Source: Akkermansia muciniphila (GTDB taxonomy: Bacteria > Verrucomicrobiota > Verrucomicrobiia > Verrucomicrobiales > Akkermansiaceae). From it: a stretch of 37,179 nt of DNA. The stretch lies in the NCBI GenBank assembly GCA_945901795.1, contig CAMDLP010000029.1, positions 1 through 37,179 on the forward strand, given 5' to 3'. The position numbers were made by a program, and so were the translations under genes. The notes under the pieces are model-generated. The model was given only the letters and a program-made list of their open reading frames with translations. It was not told where the DNA came from and searched no databases. Shown piece after piece: positions 25,385 to 32,755 of the stretch; the first letter of the stretch is position 1, and each line of letters begins with the position of its first letter.

Positions 25385-26848
25385 ATGTTCGCCGCGCTCC
25401 ATCTGCCGGATTTCCCGGTCGCCGCCGCCTTGCGGAGCCAGCCCGCAGCGCGGGATTTCCCCTGCGCCATCCTCGCCGTGCGGGGGGCACGTGACCCGCA
25501 GGAAAAACTGCCGCTGTTTTCTATCAACCGCGCCGCGCGGACGGCGGGCATTGCTCCCGGCTGGCCGCTCAACCGGGCGCTCGTCCGCTGCCCGGACCTG
25601 CGGGTAATCCCGCGCGATTTGGCGGCGGAAACCGCCTTGCGCGACGAGCTCGTGTTCCTCGGCGAGTCCCTCACGGCGGATGTCGAGATCACCACGGCGG
25701 ATTCCGTGACACTCGATCTATCATGCCGGACGGCGCCGGTTCGTGCGGCCTTGGACCGGTTGTCGCTGGCCGGCGCGGAAATCCATCACGCCCGCGCGGA
25801 CACGCCCGATCTCGCCCACCTAGCAGCTAGGCACGAAACGACGCGGGGACGCGTCGTCTCACCGGCGGATCTCGCGCCGTTGCCGCTCGGCGTGCTCGGC
25901 TCGCTTTCGCAAGATCCCGCTTCGCTCGCACTGCTGGATTTGTGGGGGCTGCGGACGCTGGGAGATTTCATGAAATTGCCGCGACAAGCCCTGGTCGAGC
26001 GGCTGGGTCCGGAACCGGGGAAATGGCACGACCTTCTCCACGGCAAATCCTGCCGCCTGTTGCGGCTTCACCGCCCGCCGGAATCCTTCGCGCAGTCGTT
26101 CGATTTCGAGGACGCCACGGTCTCCCTCGAGCCGGTGGTTTTCGCCCTCAAACGGCTCCTTCACACCCTCGCTGGGCGGCTCGCGTCGCGCCATCTGGCC
26201 GCGAGCAATCTGGATTTCCGGCTCATCCTGGAATCCGGCGGCGAGCTGGCGCGGCGGATCCGGCTGCCTGAGCCGCAGGCCGCGGTCGAGGGGATGTTAG
26301 CGCCGTTGCAAACCTTGTTGGAATCGCTGCGGCCCGACGCGCCGGTGGCGGCGTTGCAGCTCGATGCCGAGACGACTTTCGCCACGGCGGCGCAGCGCGA
26401 ATGGTTCGGCCGCCACCTGCCGCAGCCGGAACGCTGGGCGGAAACGCTGGCGAAACTCGAAGCGCTGCTAGGCCCGGGACGCGTCGGCATCCCGGTGCCG
26501 GCGGAGTCGTTTCGCCCGGACGCCTTCACGCTCCACCCGGCGGCCGTTTCCGCTCCGCCGACCTATCCGAATTGCCCGGTCCCTTTGCATCGGTTCCGCC
26601 CGCCCCGCGAAATCGCGGTGGCCTACGAATCGCGCGGCCGCCAGCCGTGGCCGATGGCGCTGCTCAACGGCCCGTATCCCGGCGAAATCACCGACCGCCG
26701 CGGCCCCTTCCCCGCGTCCGGCGCGTGGTGGGAACCCGCCGGCGCGTGGCAGCGACTGGAGTGGGACGTCCAGCTGGCGAGCCGCCATCTGCTGCGGCTC
26801 GTTTTCCAAACCCCGGACCGCTGGACCCTCGACGGGATTTACCGATGA
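25385..26848 (+). CDS. imuB: ImuB, inactive Y-family polymerase subunit
   Basis: This 487-residue protein has the Y-family polymerase fold but lacks the catalytic acids, as expected for ImuB. The opening FAALHLPDFPVAAALRSQ corresponds to motif I but without its usual DxDxF. TTADSVTLDLS stands where active enzymes have SxDE. The thumb region (LSQDPASLALLDLWGLRTLGD) and the little-finger-like part (FDFEDATVSLEPVVFALKRL) are recognisable. In known systems ImuB bridges DnaE2 to the beta clamp and to ImuA. A long upstream extension of the same frame overlapping imuA was rejected; ATG 25385 follows the imuA stop by five bases. Its stop overlaps the dnaE2 start (ATGA), so translation of the two is coupled. 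Confidence 0.88.
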   Translation: MFAALHLPDFPVAAALRSQPAARDFPCAILAVRGARDPQEKLPLFSINRAARTAGIAPGWPLNRALVRCPDLRVIPRDLAAETALRDELVFLGESLTADVEITTADSVTLDLSCRTAPVRAALDRLSLAGAEIHHARADTPDLAHLAARHETTRGRVVSPADLAPLPLGVLGSLSQDPASLALLDLWGLRTLGDFMKLPRQALVERLGPEPGKWHDLLHGKSCRLLRLHRPPESFAQSFDFEDATVSLEPVVFALKRLLHTLAGRLASRHLAASNLDFRLILESGGELARRIRLPEPQAAVEGMLAPLQTLLESLRPDAPVAALQLDAETTFATAAQREWFGRHLPQPERWAETLAKLEALLGPGRVGIPVPAESFRPDAFTLHPAAVSAPPTYPNCPVPLHRFRPPREIAVAYESRGRQPWPMALLNGPYPGEITDRRGPFPASGAWWEPAGAWQRLEWDVQLASRHLLRLVFQTPDRWTLDGIYR

Positions 26849-29800
26849 AACCGGAGTTCGCAGAGCTGCACGCGCATTCCGCCTTCTCGTTCCTGCTTGG
26901 CGCGAGCCAGCCGGAAACCCTGGTCCGGCGCGCCGCGGAGCTCGGCTACGAAACCATCGCCATCACCGACCGCGCGGGCTTTTACGGCTCCGCCCGCGCC
27001 CACCACGCCGCCAAGGAATGCGGCGTCCGCGCGGTGGTCGGCAGCGTGCTCGACCTGCCGGACGGGACGCGCTTCCCGGTGCTCTGCGCCTCGCGCGACG
27101 GCTACCGGACGCTGTCGCGGCATCTCACGGACCGCCACCTGCTGCCGGGCGAGGATCACGGGTTTTCTCCAACAGGAAACCATCTGATCGCCCTCACCGG
27201 CGACCGCGACGGCCCGCTCTGCCGCCCCTTGTTAGCGAACGACCGCCAAGGCGCGCTGCTCGCCGCCGAGCGGTTGATCCGGCTTTTCGGCCGGGGCAAC
27301 GTCTATGTGGAAATCAACCGCCACGGCCTGCGGGACGACGGCCGGCTGAACCGCCAGCTCGTCGATCTGGCAGCCCATCTCCGGCTGCCGTTGTTAGCCA
27401 GCAACGCGCCGTTGCACGCGACCCGCGGCGACCGCCGGCTGGCGGACGCCTTCGCCTGTCTCCGCCACCACCTGCCGCTCGACCGGGCGGGCCGCTTGCT
27501 CGCGCCCAACGGCGAGCGGCATTTGAAATCCCCGCGTGAAATGGCCGCGCTGTTTTCCGATCTGCCAGAAGCTGTTGGAAACACGCTGCGACTCGCGGAC
27601 CGGATCGGCTTCACCCTGGAAAACCTCGACTACCGCTTCCCGGATTTCCCGGACGGCCGGGGCAATCCGCTTTCGCTCACCGAGCAAACGACGCTGCTGC
27701 GCCGCCACACCTACGCCGGCGCCTCGCGTCGCTACGGAATTTGCAGCGAGCAGGTGAAAAACCAGCTGGAGCACGAGCTGGCGATGATCCACCGGCTGGG
27801 ATTTCCCGGTTATTTCCTCATCGTCCACGACCTCGTCGAGTTCGCCCGCGGGCGCGGCATCCTCTGCCAGGGCCGCGGCTCGGCGGCCAACTCGGTGGTC
27901 TGTTACGCGCTCGGCATCACCGCCGTCGATCCGGTCGGCAGCGGGCTGTTGTTCGAGCGATTTCTATCCGAAAACCGCAAGATCTGGCCGGACATCGACA
28001 TCGACTTCCCCTCCGGCGAGCGGCGCGAGGAAGTGATCCAGCACGTTTTCAAAAAATACGGCGCGCGCAACGCGGCGATGACCGCCAACGTCATCACCTA
28101 CCGGCCGAAATCCGCGTTCCGGGAAATGAGCAAGGTGTTAGGCTTCCCACCCTCGGTGGCGGAGCGGTTTTCCGGCAGCGCGTCTTCTTCCGAAGGCGGA
28201 AGGGCGGCGTTCGAGGAGCGCGTTGCGGGCATTTTGCCGCCGTCGCACCCGCGACTGCCGGCACTCTGCCATCTCTATCATGCCGTGCTCGGGATGCCGC
28301 GCCACCTCGGCCAGCACTCCGGCGGGATGATCGTCTGCGACCACGGGCTCGACGCGGTGGTGCCCTTGCAGCCCGCCACCATGCCGGGGCGCACCGTCGT
28401 CCAGTGGGACAAGGACGACTGCGAGGACATGGGGATGGTGAAAATCGACCTGCTCGGACTCGGCATGTTAGCCGCGCTGGAACACGCCTTGGAAATCCGC
28501 TCCCGCCTCGGCCAGCCGCTCGATCTGGCGACGATCCCGATGGACGATCCAGCGGTCTTCGAGATGCTTTCTCGCGCCGACACCATCGGCACTTTCCAAG
28601 TCGAAAGCCGCGCGCAGATGGCCACATTGCCGATCATGCGGCCTCGGACGTTTTACGATCTCGCCATCCAGGTCGCCATCATCCGGCCCGGCCCGATCGT
28701 CGGCGACCTCGTCCATCCCTATCTGAACCGCCGCAACGGCCGTGAGAAAATCGACTGCATCCATCCCGCCTGCGAGGAGATCCTGGCGCGCACGTTAGGC
28801 GTTCCGTTGTTCCAGGAGCAAGTGCTGCGGATGGCGATGGCCGTGGCCGGATTCAGCGGCGCGGAGGCGGATGAACTCCGGCGGGCGATGGCCTTCAAGC
28901 GCAGCGACGACCGCATGGAAAACGTCACCGCCAAGCTCCGCCTGCGGATGGGCGAGCGCGGGGTCGCGGCCGAGGTGCAGGAGAAAATCGTCGCGTCTAT
29001 CGGATCGTTCGCGCTCTATGGGTTTCCGGAGAGCCACGCCATTTCCTTCGCGCTCATCGCCTACGCGAGCTGCTGGCTCAAGGTCCACCACCCGGCGGAA
29101 TTCTACGCCGGACTCATCAATCACCAGCCGATGGGTTTCTACTCGGTCAACACGCTGTTGCAGGACGCGCAACGCCACGGCATCCGCATCCGGCCGGTTT
29201 CCTGCATCCGGAGCGGCGAACTAACCGAGGTGGAAAACGCCGTCACCCTGCGCCTCGGCCTTCACCGCGTCAAAGGCCTGTCCGCTGCGACAAGGGGCCG
29301 CATCACCGGCGAAAGGGAGAAATCCGCGTTCTCCTCGGTGGAAGATTTCCTAGCGCGAGTGCGACCCAGCACGAAGGAAAAGCGCGCGCTCGCCCAAGCC
29401 GGTGCTTTGAACGGGCTGCCAGAAATCGGCCACCGGCGCGAGGCCCTGTGGCAAATCGAGCTGCCCTTGCACGACGACCTGCTCCTGCCGCGGCACCCGG
29501 TCCGGCAAGGGGTTCTCCAACTGATGTCACCGGCGGAACGCTTGACCGCCGACTTCGCCACGCAAGGAGCCAGCACCGGCCCGCACCCGATGTTTCTCTG
29601 GCGGGAAAAATCCGGCACACCTAACACCCTCCGCGCCTTGGATTTACAAAATCTCCCCCACGGCATTCCCGTCACCGTCGCCGGCATGGCGATCTGCCGC
29701 CAGCGGCCCGGCACCGCCAACGGCCATTGCTTCATTTCGCTCGAGGACGAGACCGGCATCGCCAACCTCTTCGTCCCGAAAACCAAGTTTCACCGCCTGC

Positions 29801-29949
29801 GCGGCGTGATCACCAGCGAGCCGTTCCTCCGGGTGGAAGGAATTCTCCAGCGCTCGGAGGGCGACCAGCCCACCGTCTATGTTTTCCACATCGAGCCGCT
29901 CTCCGGGATCGAGCCGGAGCACGCCGCGCAGTCGCATGATTTCCACTGA
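26845..29949 (+). CDS. dnaE2: Error-prone DNA polymerase DnaE2
   Basis: This 1034-residue C-family polymerase carries out damage-induced, mutagenic translesion synthesis. The N-terminal PHP domain starts AELHAHSAFSFLLGASQPE. The palm has GRGSAANSVVCYALGIT at about residues 345-361 and the catalytic acids in PDIDIDF (D383, D385, D387). Downstream come the finger block LGMPRHLGQHSGGMIVCD, the FQVESRAQMATLP motif and GFPESHAISFALIAYASCWL. The C-terminus has a helix-hairpin-helix region and an OB-fold (VTVAGMAICRQRPGTANGHC). It is about 130 residues shorter than replicative DnaE, and the missing part is the C-terminal tau-binding extension, as in other DnaE2 proteins. With imuA-imuB ahead and a LexA box, the DnaE2 assignment is firm. 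Confidence 0.94.
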   Translation: MKPEFAELHAHSAFSFLLGASQPETLVRRAAELGYETIAITDRAGFYGSARAHHAAKECGVRAVVGSVLDLPDGTRFPVLCASRDGYRTLSRHLTDRHLLPGEDHGFSPTGNHLIALTGDRDGPLCRPLLANDRQGALLAAERLIRLFGRGNVYVEINRHGLRDDGRLNRQLVDLAAHLRLPLLASNAPLHATRGDRRLADAFACLRHHLPLDRAGRLLAPNGERHLKSPREMAALFSDLPEAVGNTLRLADRIGFTLENLDYRFPDFPDGRGNPLSLTEQTTLLRRHTYAGASRRYGICSEQVKNQLEHELAMIHRLGFPGYFLIVHDLVEFARGRGILCQGRGSAANSVVCYALGITAVDPVGSGLLFERFLSENRKIWPDIDIDFPSGERREEVIQHVFKKYGARNAAMTANVITYRPKSAFREMSKVLGFPPSVAERFSGSASSSEGGRAAFEERVAGILPPSHPRLPALCHLYHAVLGMPRHLGQHSGGMIVCDHGLDAVVPLQPATMPGRTVVQWDKDDCEDMGMVKIDLLGLGMLAALEHALEIRSRLGQPLDLATIPMDDPAVFEMLSRADTIGTFQVESRAQMATLPIMRPRTFYDLAIQVAIIRPGPIVGDLVHPYLNRRNGREKIDCIHPACEEILARTLGVPLFQEQVLRMAMAVAGFSGAEADELRRAMAFKRSDDRMENVTAKLRLRMGERGVAAEVQEKIVASIGSFALYGFPESHAISFALIAYASCWLKVHHPAEFYAGLINHQPMGFYSVNTLLQDAQRHGIRIRPVSCIRSGELTEVENAVTLRLGLHRVKGLSAATRGRITGEREKSAFSSVEDFLARVRPSTKEKRALAQAGALNGLPEIGHRREALWQIELPLHDDLLLPRHPVRQGVLQLMSPAERLTADFATQGASTGPHPMFLWREKSGTPNTLRALDLQNLPHGIPVTVAGMAICRQRPGTANGHCFISLEDETGIANLFVPKTKFHRLRGVITSEPFLRVEGILQRSEGDQPTVYVFHIEPLSGIEPEHAAQSHDFH

Positions 29950-29969
29950 GGATTGGCCTTAAAACGTCA

Positions 29970-30008
29970 TCGGCGGATGTTGAAGGGGGAACCTACAACA
30001 TCCGCCGA
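29970..30008. repeat. Hairpin repeat copy A after dnaE2
   Basis: TCGGCGGATGTTG (29970-29982) pairs perfectly with CAACATCCGCCGA (29996-30008) around a 13-base loop with GGGGGAACC. A G-run of seven follows at 30016-30022. It starts 20 bp after the dnaE2 stop, so it may also act as its terminator, though the T-tract is poor. It is a close relative of the hairpin at 30178-30216. Confidence 0.85.
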
Positions 30009-30177
30009 CTTGTTTGGGGGGGAGTGTGTGTCGTGGTCCGCGTCACTTTGGGGGGAATGTGGCAGCGGCGACACACAAGATGTATCCCATTTCCGGCCGC
30101 AATCCATGACGTGATCGCGTAGCATTGAATCCTTTTCCATCGGCAAATCCACCCCCCCACCGCCCCCACCCGCCGAG

Positions 30178-30216
30178 TCGGCGGAGGTTGGGGGGGGAAC
30201 CCACAACCTCCGCCGA
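30178..30216. repeat. Hairpin repeat copy B upstream of bioA
   Basis: TCGGCGGAGGTTG (30178-30190) pairs perfectly with CAACCTCCGCCGA (30204-30216) around a 13-base loop sharing GGGGGAACC with copy A. The single stem difference from copy A, T-A to G-C, is compensated on both sides. The left arm can alternatively pair with CCGCCGA at 30170-30176 immediately upstream, giving two mutually exclusive folds. A G-run of six follows at 30226-30231, as after copy A. Confidence 0.85.
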
Positions 30217-30225
30217 CTGTTCTTT

Positions 30226-30274
30226 GGGGGGAGATGTTTTCGGGGGGATTTTTTGAGGGGAGATTTTTCGGGGG
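30226..30274 (+). other. Four-run G-tract cluster, possible G-quadruplex
   Basis: G-runs of 6, 6, 4 and 5 bases lie at 30226-30231, 30242-30247, 30257-30260 and 30270-30274, separated by 9-10 base T-rich spacers. Four long runs on one strand with regular spacing could fold into a quadruplex in single-stranded DNA or RNA, although the loops are longer than the seven bases usually required. Confidence 0.5.
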
Positions 30275-30445
30275 AGGAAATCCCCCGCTCACGGCAAGCA
30301 CTGGGGGGCTGCGTTTACCGTGAATCAGGGGATTTTGCTTTCCCTGTTTCCACCCACACGCCGTGACGTGGAGTTTTGCAGGGGCTAGTAATACATCATT
30401 GGTGGCGGATGATTTCAAGATATTTCTGGTAATCAATTTGTCATA

Positions 30446-30470
30446 GGCCGATTCCGGATTGAAGTCGGCC
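30446..30470 (+). promoter_or_regulatory. Hairpin just upstream of bioA
   Basis: GGCCGA (30446-30451) pairs with TCGGCC (30465-30470) around a 13-base loop, ending 22 bp before the bioA ATG. If transcribed it would sit in the 5' leader and could affect translation start. No BirA-type operator is recognisable nearby. Confidence 0.35.
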
Positions 30471-30492
30471 GCGCGATCTTCATTCTCGCCAC

Positions 30493-31770
30493 ATGCGAGA
30501 GGATACCCGCCGATGGATCGAAGGCGATCAAGCCCGTTGCTGGCATCCGTTCACCCGGCAGGCCGAGTGGTGCGGGCGCGGCCACGAGCCGCTGGTGTTA
30601 GTCCGCGGCGAGGGCTCGTGGCTGTGGGATTCCGAGGGCCGCCGCTACCTGGATGGGAACTCCTCGATCTGGACGAACATCCACGGTCACGCGCATCCGG
30701 CGATCAACGCGGCGATCCAGAAGCAGCTTGGAAAAGTCGCCCACACGTCGTTTCTCGGCTTCACCCACCCGCTTGCCGCGGAACTAGCAGAACGGCTCTG
30801 CGGGTTTTTCCCGGCGCCCACCATGGAGCGGGTGTTCTTCTCCGACGACGGCTCGACCGCCGTCGAGTGCGCCTTGAAAATGGCCTTACAATTCCGTCTG
30901 CAAACCGGCCAGCCCACGCGCAACGGCTTCGTCGCCTTTGCTAACGGCTACCACGGCGATACGCTCGGCGCGGCATCGCTCGGCGGCGTCGGGCGGTTTT
31001 TCGAGCACTTCCGCGGCATGGGCTATCCCGTCCACCACGTCGGCTCGATGGATGAGCTCCGCAATTTGCCCACCGAAAACATCGCCGGCGTCGTCATCGA
31101 GCCGCTCATCCAAGGCGTCAACGAAATGCGCCCCTGGCCCGCCGGGATGCTCGCCGACCTGCGGAAATGGTGCGATGCCACAGGCGTCCATTTGATCCTC
31201 GATGAAGTGATGACCGGCTTCGGCCGCACCGGGGAAATGTTCGCCTGCCAGCGCGAAAATGTGATCCCGGATTTCCTCTGCCTCGCGAAAGGCCTAACCG
31301 GCGGTTACCTGCCGCTCGCCGCCACGCTCACCACCGGGAAAATCTACGACGCCTTCCTCGGCGCCGCGGACCGCGCGTTCTACTACGGCCACAGTTACAC
31401 TGCAAACCCGTTAGGCTGCGCTGCAGCCCTCGCCAGCCTCGATGTTTTCGAAACGGAAAAAACCCTCGCTCACCTGCCGGAAAAAATCGCCCGTCTCGCC
31501 AGCGGCCTCGCCGCGTTGAAATCCCGCCACCCGCTCGTCCATGAAACCCGCCAGTGCGGCTTCATCGCCGGCATCGAACTCCGCCGCCCGGATGGCGAGA
31601 AATTCCCGCCCGGCGAGCGCTTCGGCGAGGCCGTCTGCCTCGCCGCGCGCGCCCACGGCCTGCTCACCCGGCCGATCCTCGACACTATCGTCCTCATGCC
31701 GCCGCTCTCCACCCGACTGGAGGAAATCGACCACGCGATCAACGCGCTGGATCTGGCGCTCGGACAATGA
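30493..31770 (+). CDS. bioA: DAPA aminotransferase BioA (biotin synthesis)
   Basis: This 425-residue class III PLP aminotransferase (adenosylmethionine-8-amino-7-oxononanoate aminotransferase) makes diaminopelargonate for biotin. The start CWHPFTRQAEW matches the IWHPYT region of BioA. GSWLWDSEGRRYLDGNSSIW, FFSDDGSTAVECALKMALQ, YHGDTLGAASLGG and LDEVMTGFGRTG, with the PLP-phosphate-stacking aspartate, follow. The PLP lysine is K266 in CLAKGLTGGYLPL. FYYGHSYTANPLGCAAALAS is also BioA-like. The length is normal. No other bio genes are in the window, so it stands alone here. Its 3' end overlaps the convergent ribD 3' end by 32 bp. The upstream region is the unusual hairpin-rich spacer. Confidence 0.93.
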   Translation: MREDTRRWIEGDQARCWHPFTRQAEWCGRGHEPLVLVRGEGSWLWDSEGRRYLDGNSSIWTNIHGHAHPAINAAIQKQLGKVAHTSFLGFTHPLAAELAERLCGFFPAPTMERVFFSDDGSTAVECALKMALQFRLQTGQPTRNGFVAFANGYHGDTLGAASLGGVGRFFEHFRGMGYPVHHVGSMDELRNLPTENIAGVVIEPLIQGVNEMRPWPAGMLADLRKWCDATGVHLILDEVMTGFGRTGEMFACQRENVIPDFLCLAKGLTGGYLPLAATLTTGKIYDAFLGAADRAFYYGHSYTANPLGCAAALASLDVFETEKTLAHLPEKIARLASGLAALKSRHPLVHETRQCGFIAGIELRRPDGEKFPPGERFGEAVCLAARAHGLLTRPILDTIVLMPPLSTRLEEIDHAINALDLALGQ

Positions 31771-32755
31771 GTCCCCGCAGGCGGATGTCGTTTCCGATCT
31801 GTTGGAAATCGATCTCCTGCAAATGGAGCGACTCCTTCAAACCGCCGCCCGCCAGCCCCGGCGAGGGGCCGCCGCAGAGGATGGGCGCGTAGTAAACGAC
31901 GACTTCATCGACCAAGCCGGCTTCGAACATCGCGGCTGAAAACACGCCGCCGGCCTCGATCATCACCGTTAGCACGCCTTGCTCGCGGGCGAGGTTGCGC
32001 AGGATTTCCGCAAGGTCGCCGCGCGGGCGGATGAGGACGCGTTCCATCGATTCATCCAGCGACAAAGTTTCCGGGAAATCTGAAACAACGACGCGCCACG
32101 GTTGTTGGCGGCCTTCCAGCAGCTCCGCCACACGGATCGTTAGAGCGGGTTTGTCGCGGCGGACGGTCTCGCCGCTGGTAAGAATGGCGTCCACGGTGGC
32201 GCGGAGTTTCTGGACGTCGGCGCGGGCGAGTTCGCCCGTTAGCCACTGTCCTTCGCCGGGCGGGCGGGTGATGCGGCCGTCGAGGCTCATCGCGGTTTTC
32301 CAGATCACCCACGGCAGCCCGGTTTCGCGGACTTTGAAAAACGGCCGCAGCAGCTTCTCCGCTTCATCGCGGCAGACCCCGGAAACCACCTCAATTCCTG
32401 CGGCCTTCAACAAACTATCAGCCCTTCCGGCGTGGTCCGGATTCCGGTCCACGGTGGCGTAAACCACGCGGGCGATTCCGGCATCGATCAAACCTTGCGT
32501 GCACGGCGGCGTGCGGCCGCGGGTCGAGCAGGGTTCGAGCGTGATATAAATGGTCGAGCCACGGACATCCTTGCCAGCGGCATCCGCCAGCGCCTCGCGC
32601 TCGGCGTGCGGTTGCCCGGCGGCGCGGTGCCAGCTTTTTCCTAGCAGCTCGCCGTCTTTCACGATCACCGCGCCGACGGGCGGATTCGGCGCGGTTTTAC
32701 CGACTCCCTTGCGCGCCTCCTCCAGCGCGAGCTTCATCCAGTAGGCGTCGTTCAT
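31739..32755 (-). CDS. ribD: Bifunctional riboflavin deaminase/reductase RibD
   Basis: This 338-residue cytoplasmic enzyme performs the second and third steps of riboflavin synthesis: deamination of the pyrimidine, then reduction of the ribose side chain with NADPH. The deaminase domain (about residues 1-140) has the zinc site HAE at 50-52 with C76 and C85 in LEPCSTRGRTPPC. The reductase domain has WKTAMSLDGRITRPPGEGQW around 155-175, DAILTSGETVRRDKPALT, VMIEAGGVFSAAMFEAGLVD and VYYAPILCGG. Both parts are complete. Its ATG overlaps the upstream mechanosensitive channel stop by four bases (ATGA), so the two are co-translated. No other rib genes are adjacent. Confidence 0.93.
   Translation of the reverse strand: MNDAYWMKLALEEARKGVGKTAPNPPVGAVIVKDGELLGKSWHRAAGQPHAEREALADAAGKDVRGSTIYITLEPCSTRGRTPPCTQGLIDAGIARVVYATVDRNPDHAGRADSLLKAAGIEVVSGVCRDEAEKLLRPFFKVRETGLPWVIWKTAMSLDGRITRPPGEGQWLTGELARADVQKLRATVDAILTSGETVRRDKPALTIRVAELLEGRQQPWRVVVSDFPETLSLDESMERVLIRPRGDLAEILRNLAREQGVLTVMIEAGGVFSAAMFEAGLVDEVVVYYAPILCGGPSPGLAGGGLKESLHLQEIDFQQIGNDIRLRGLIVRAPDPAR

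Larger units (their letters stand above)
29950..30492. other. 540-bp structured intergenic region, no gene seen
   Basis: No convincing protein gene lies here; a 147-codon minus-strand frame has proline-rich translation of C-runs and hairpins only. The stretch holds two related 13-bp-stem hairpins (entered separately), at least eight G-runs of four to eight on the plus strand, two C-runs at 30152-30158 and 30163-30167, and a further long-range stem at 30025-30033/30069-30077 (GTGTGTCG with CGACACAC at its core). CACGG near 30290 can pair with CCGTG near 30317. A hairpin at 30446-30470 lies just before bioA. The density of pairing suggests a structured RNA or a mobile-repeat cluster rather than plain spacer. 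Confidence 0.6.

Noticed and set aside
29970-30216. Integron attC sites
   Set aside because: GTTG and CAAC lie at the inner ends of the stems next to the loop, not as outer R boxes, and no integrase or cassette genes are present.
29993-30436. 147-codon minus-strand frame in the dnaE2-bioA spacer
   Set aside because: It mostly translates C-runs and hairpin arms into proline stretches and has no protein-like features.
30309-30492. Biotin operator (BirA box) or riboswitch ahead of bioA
   Set aside because: No TTGTAAACC-type inverted repeat and no match to any riboswitch core I know.
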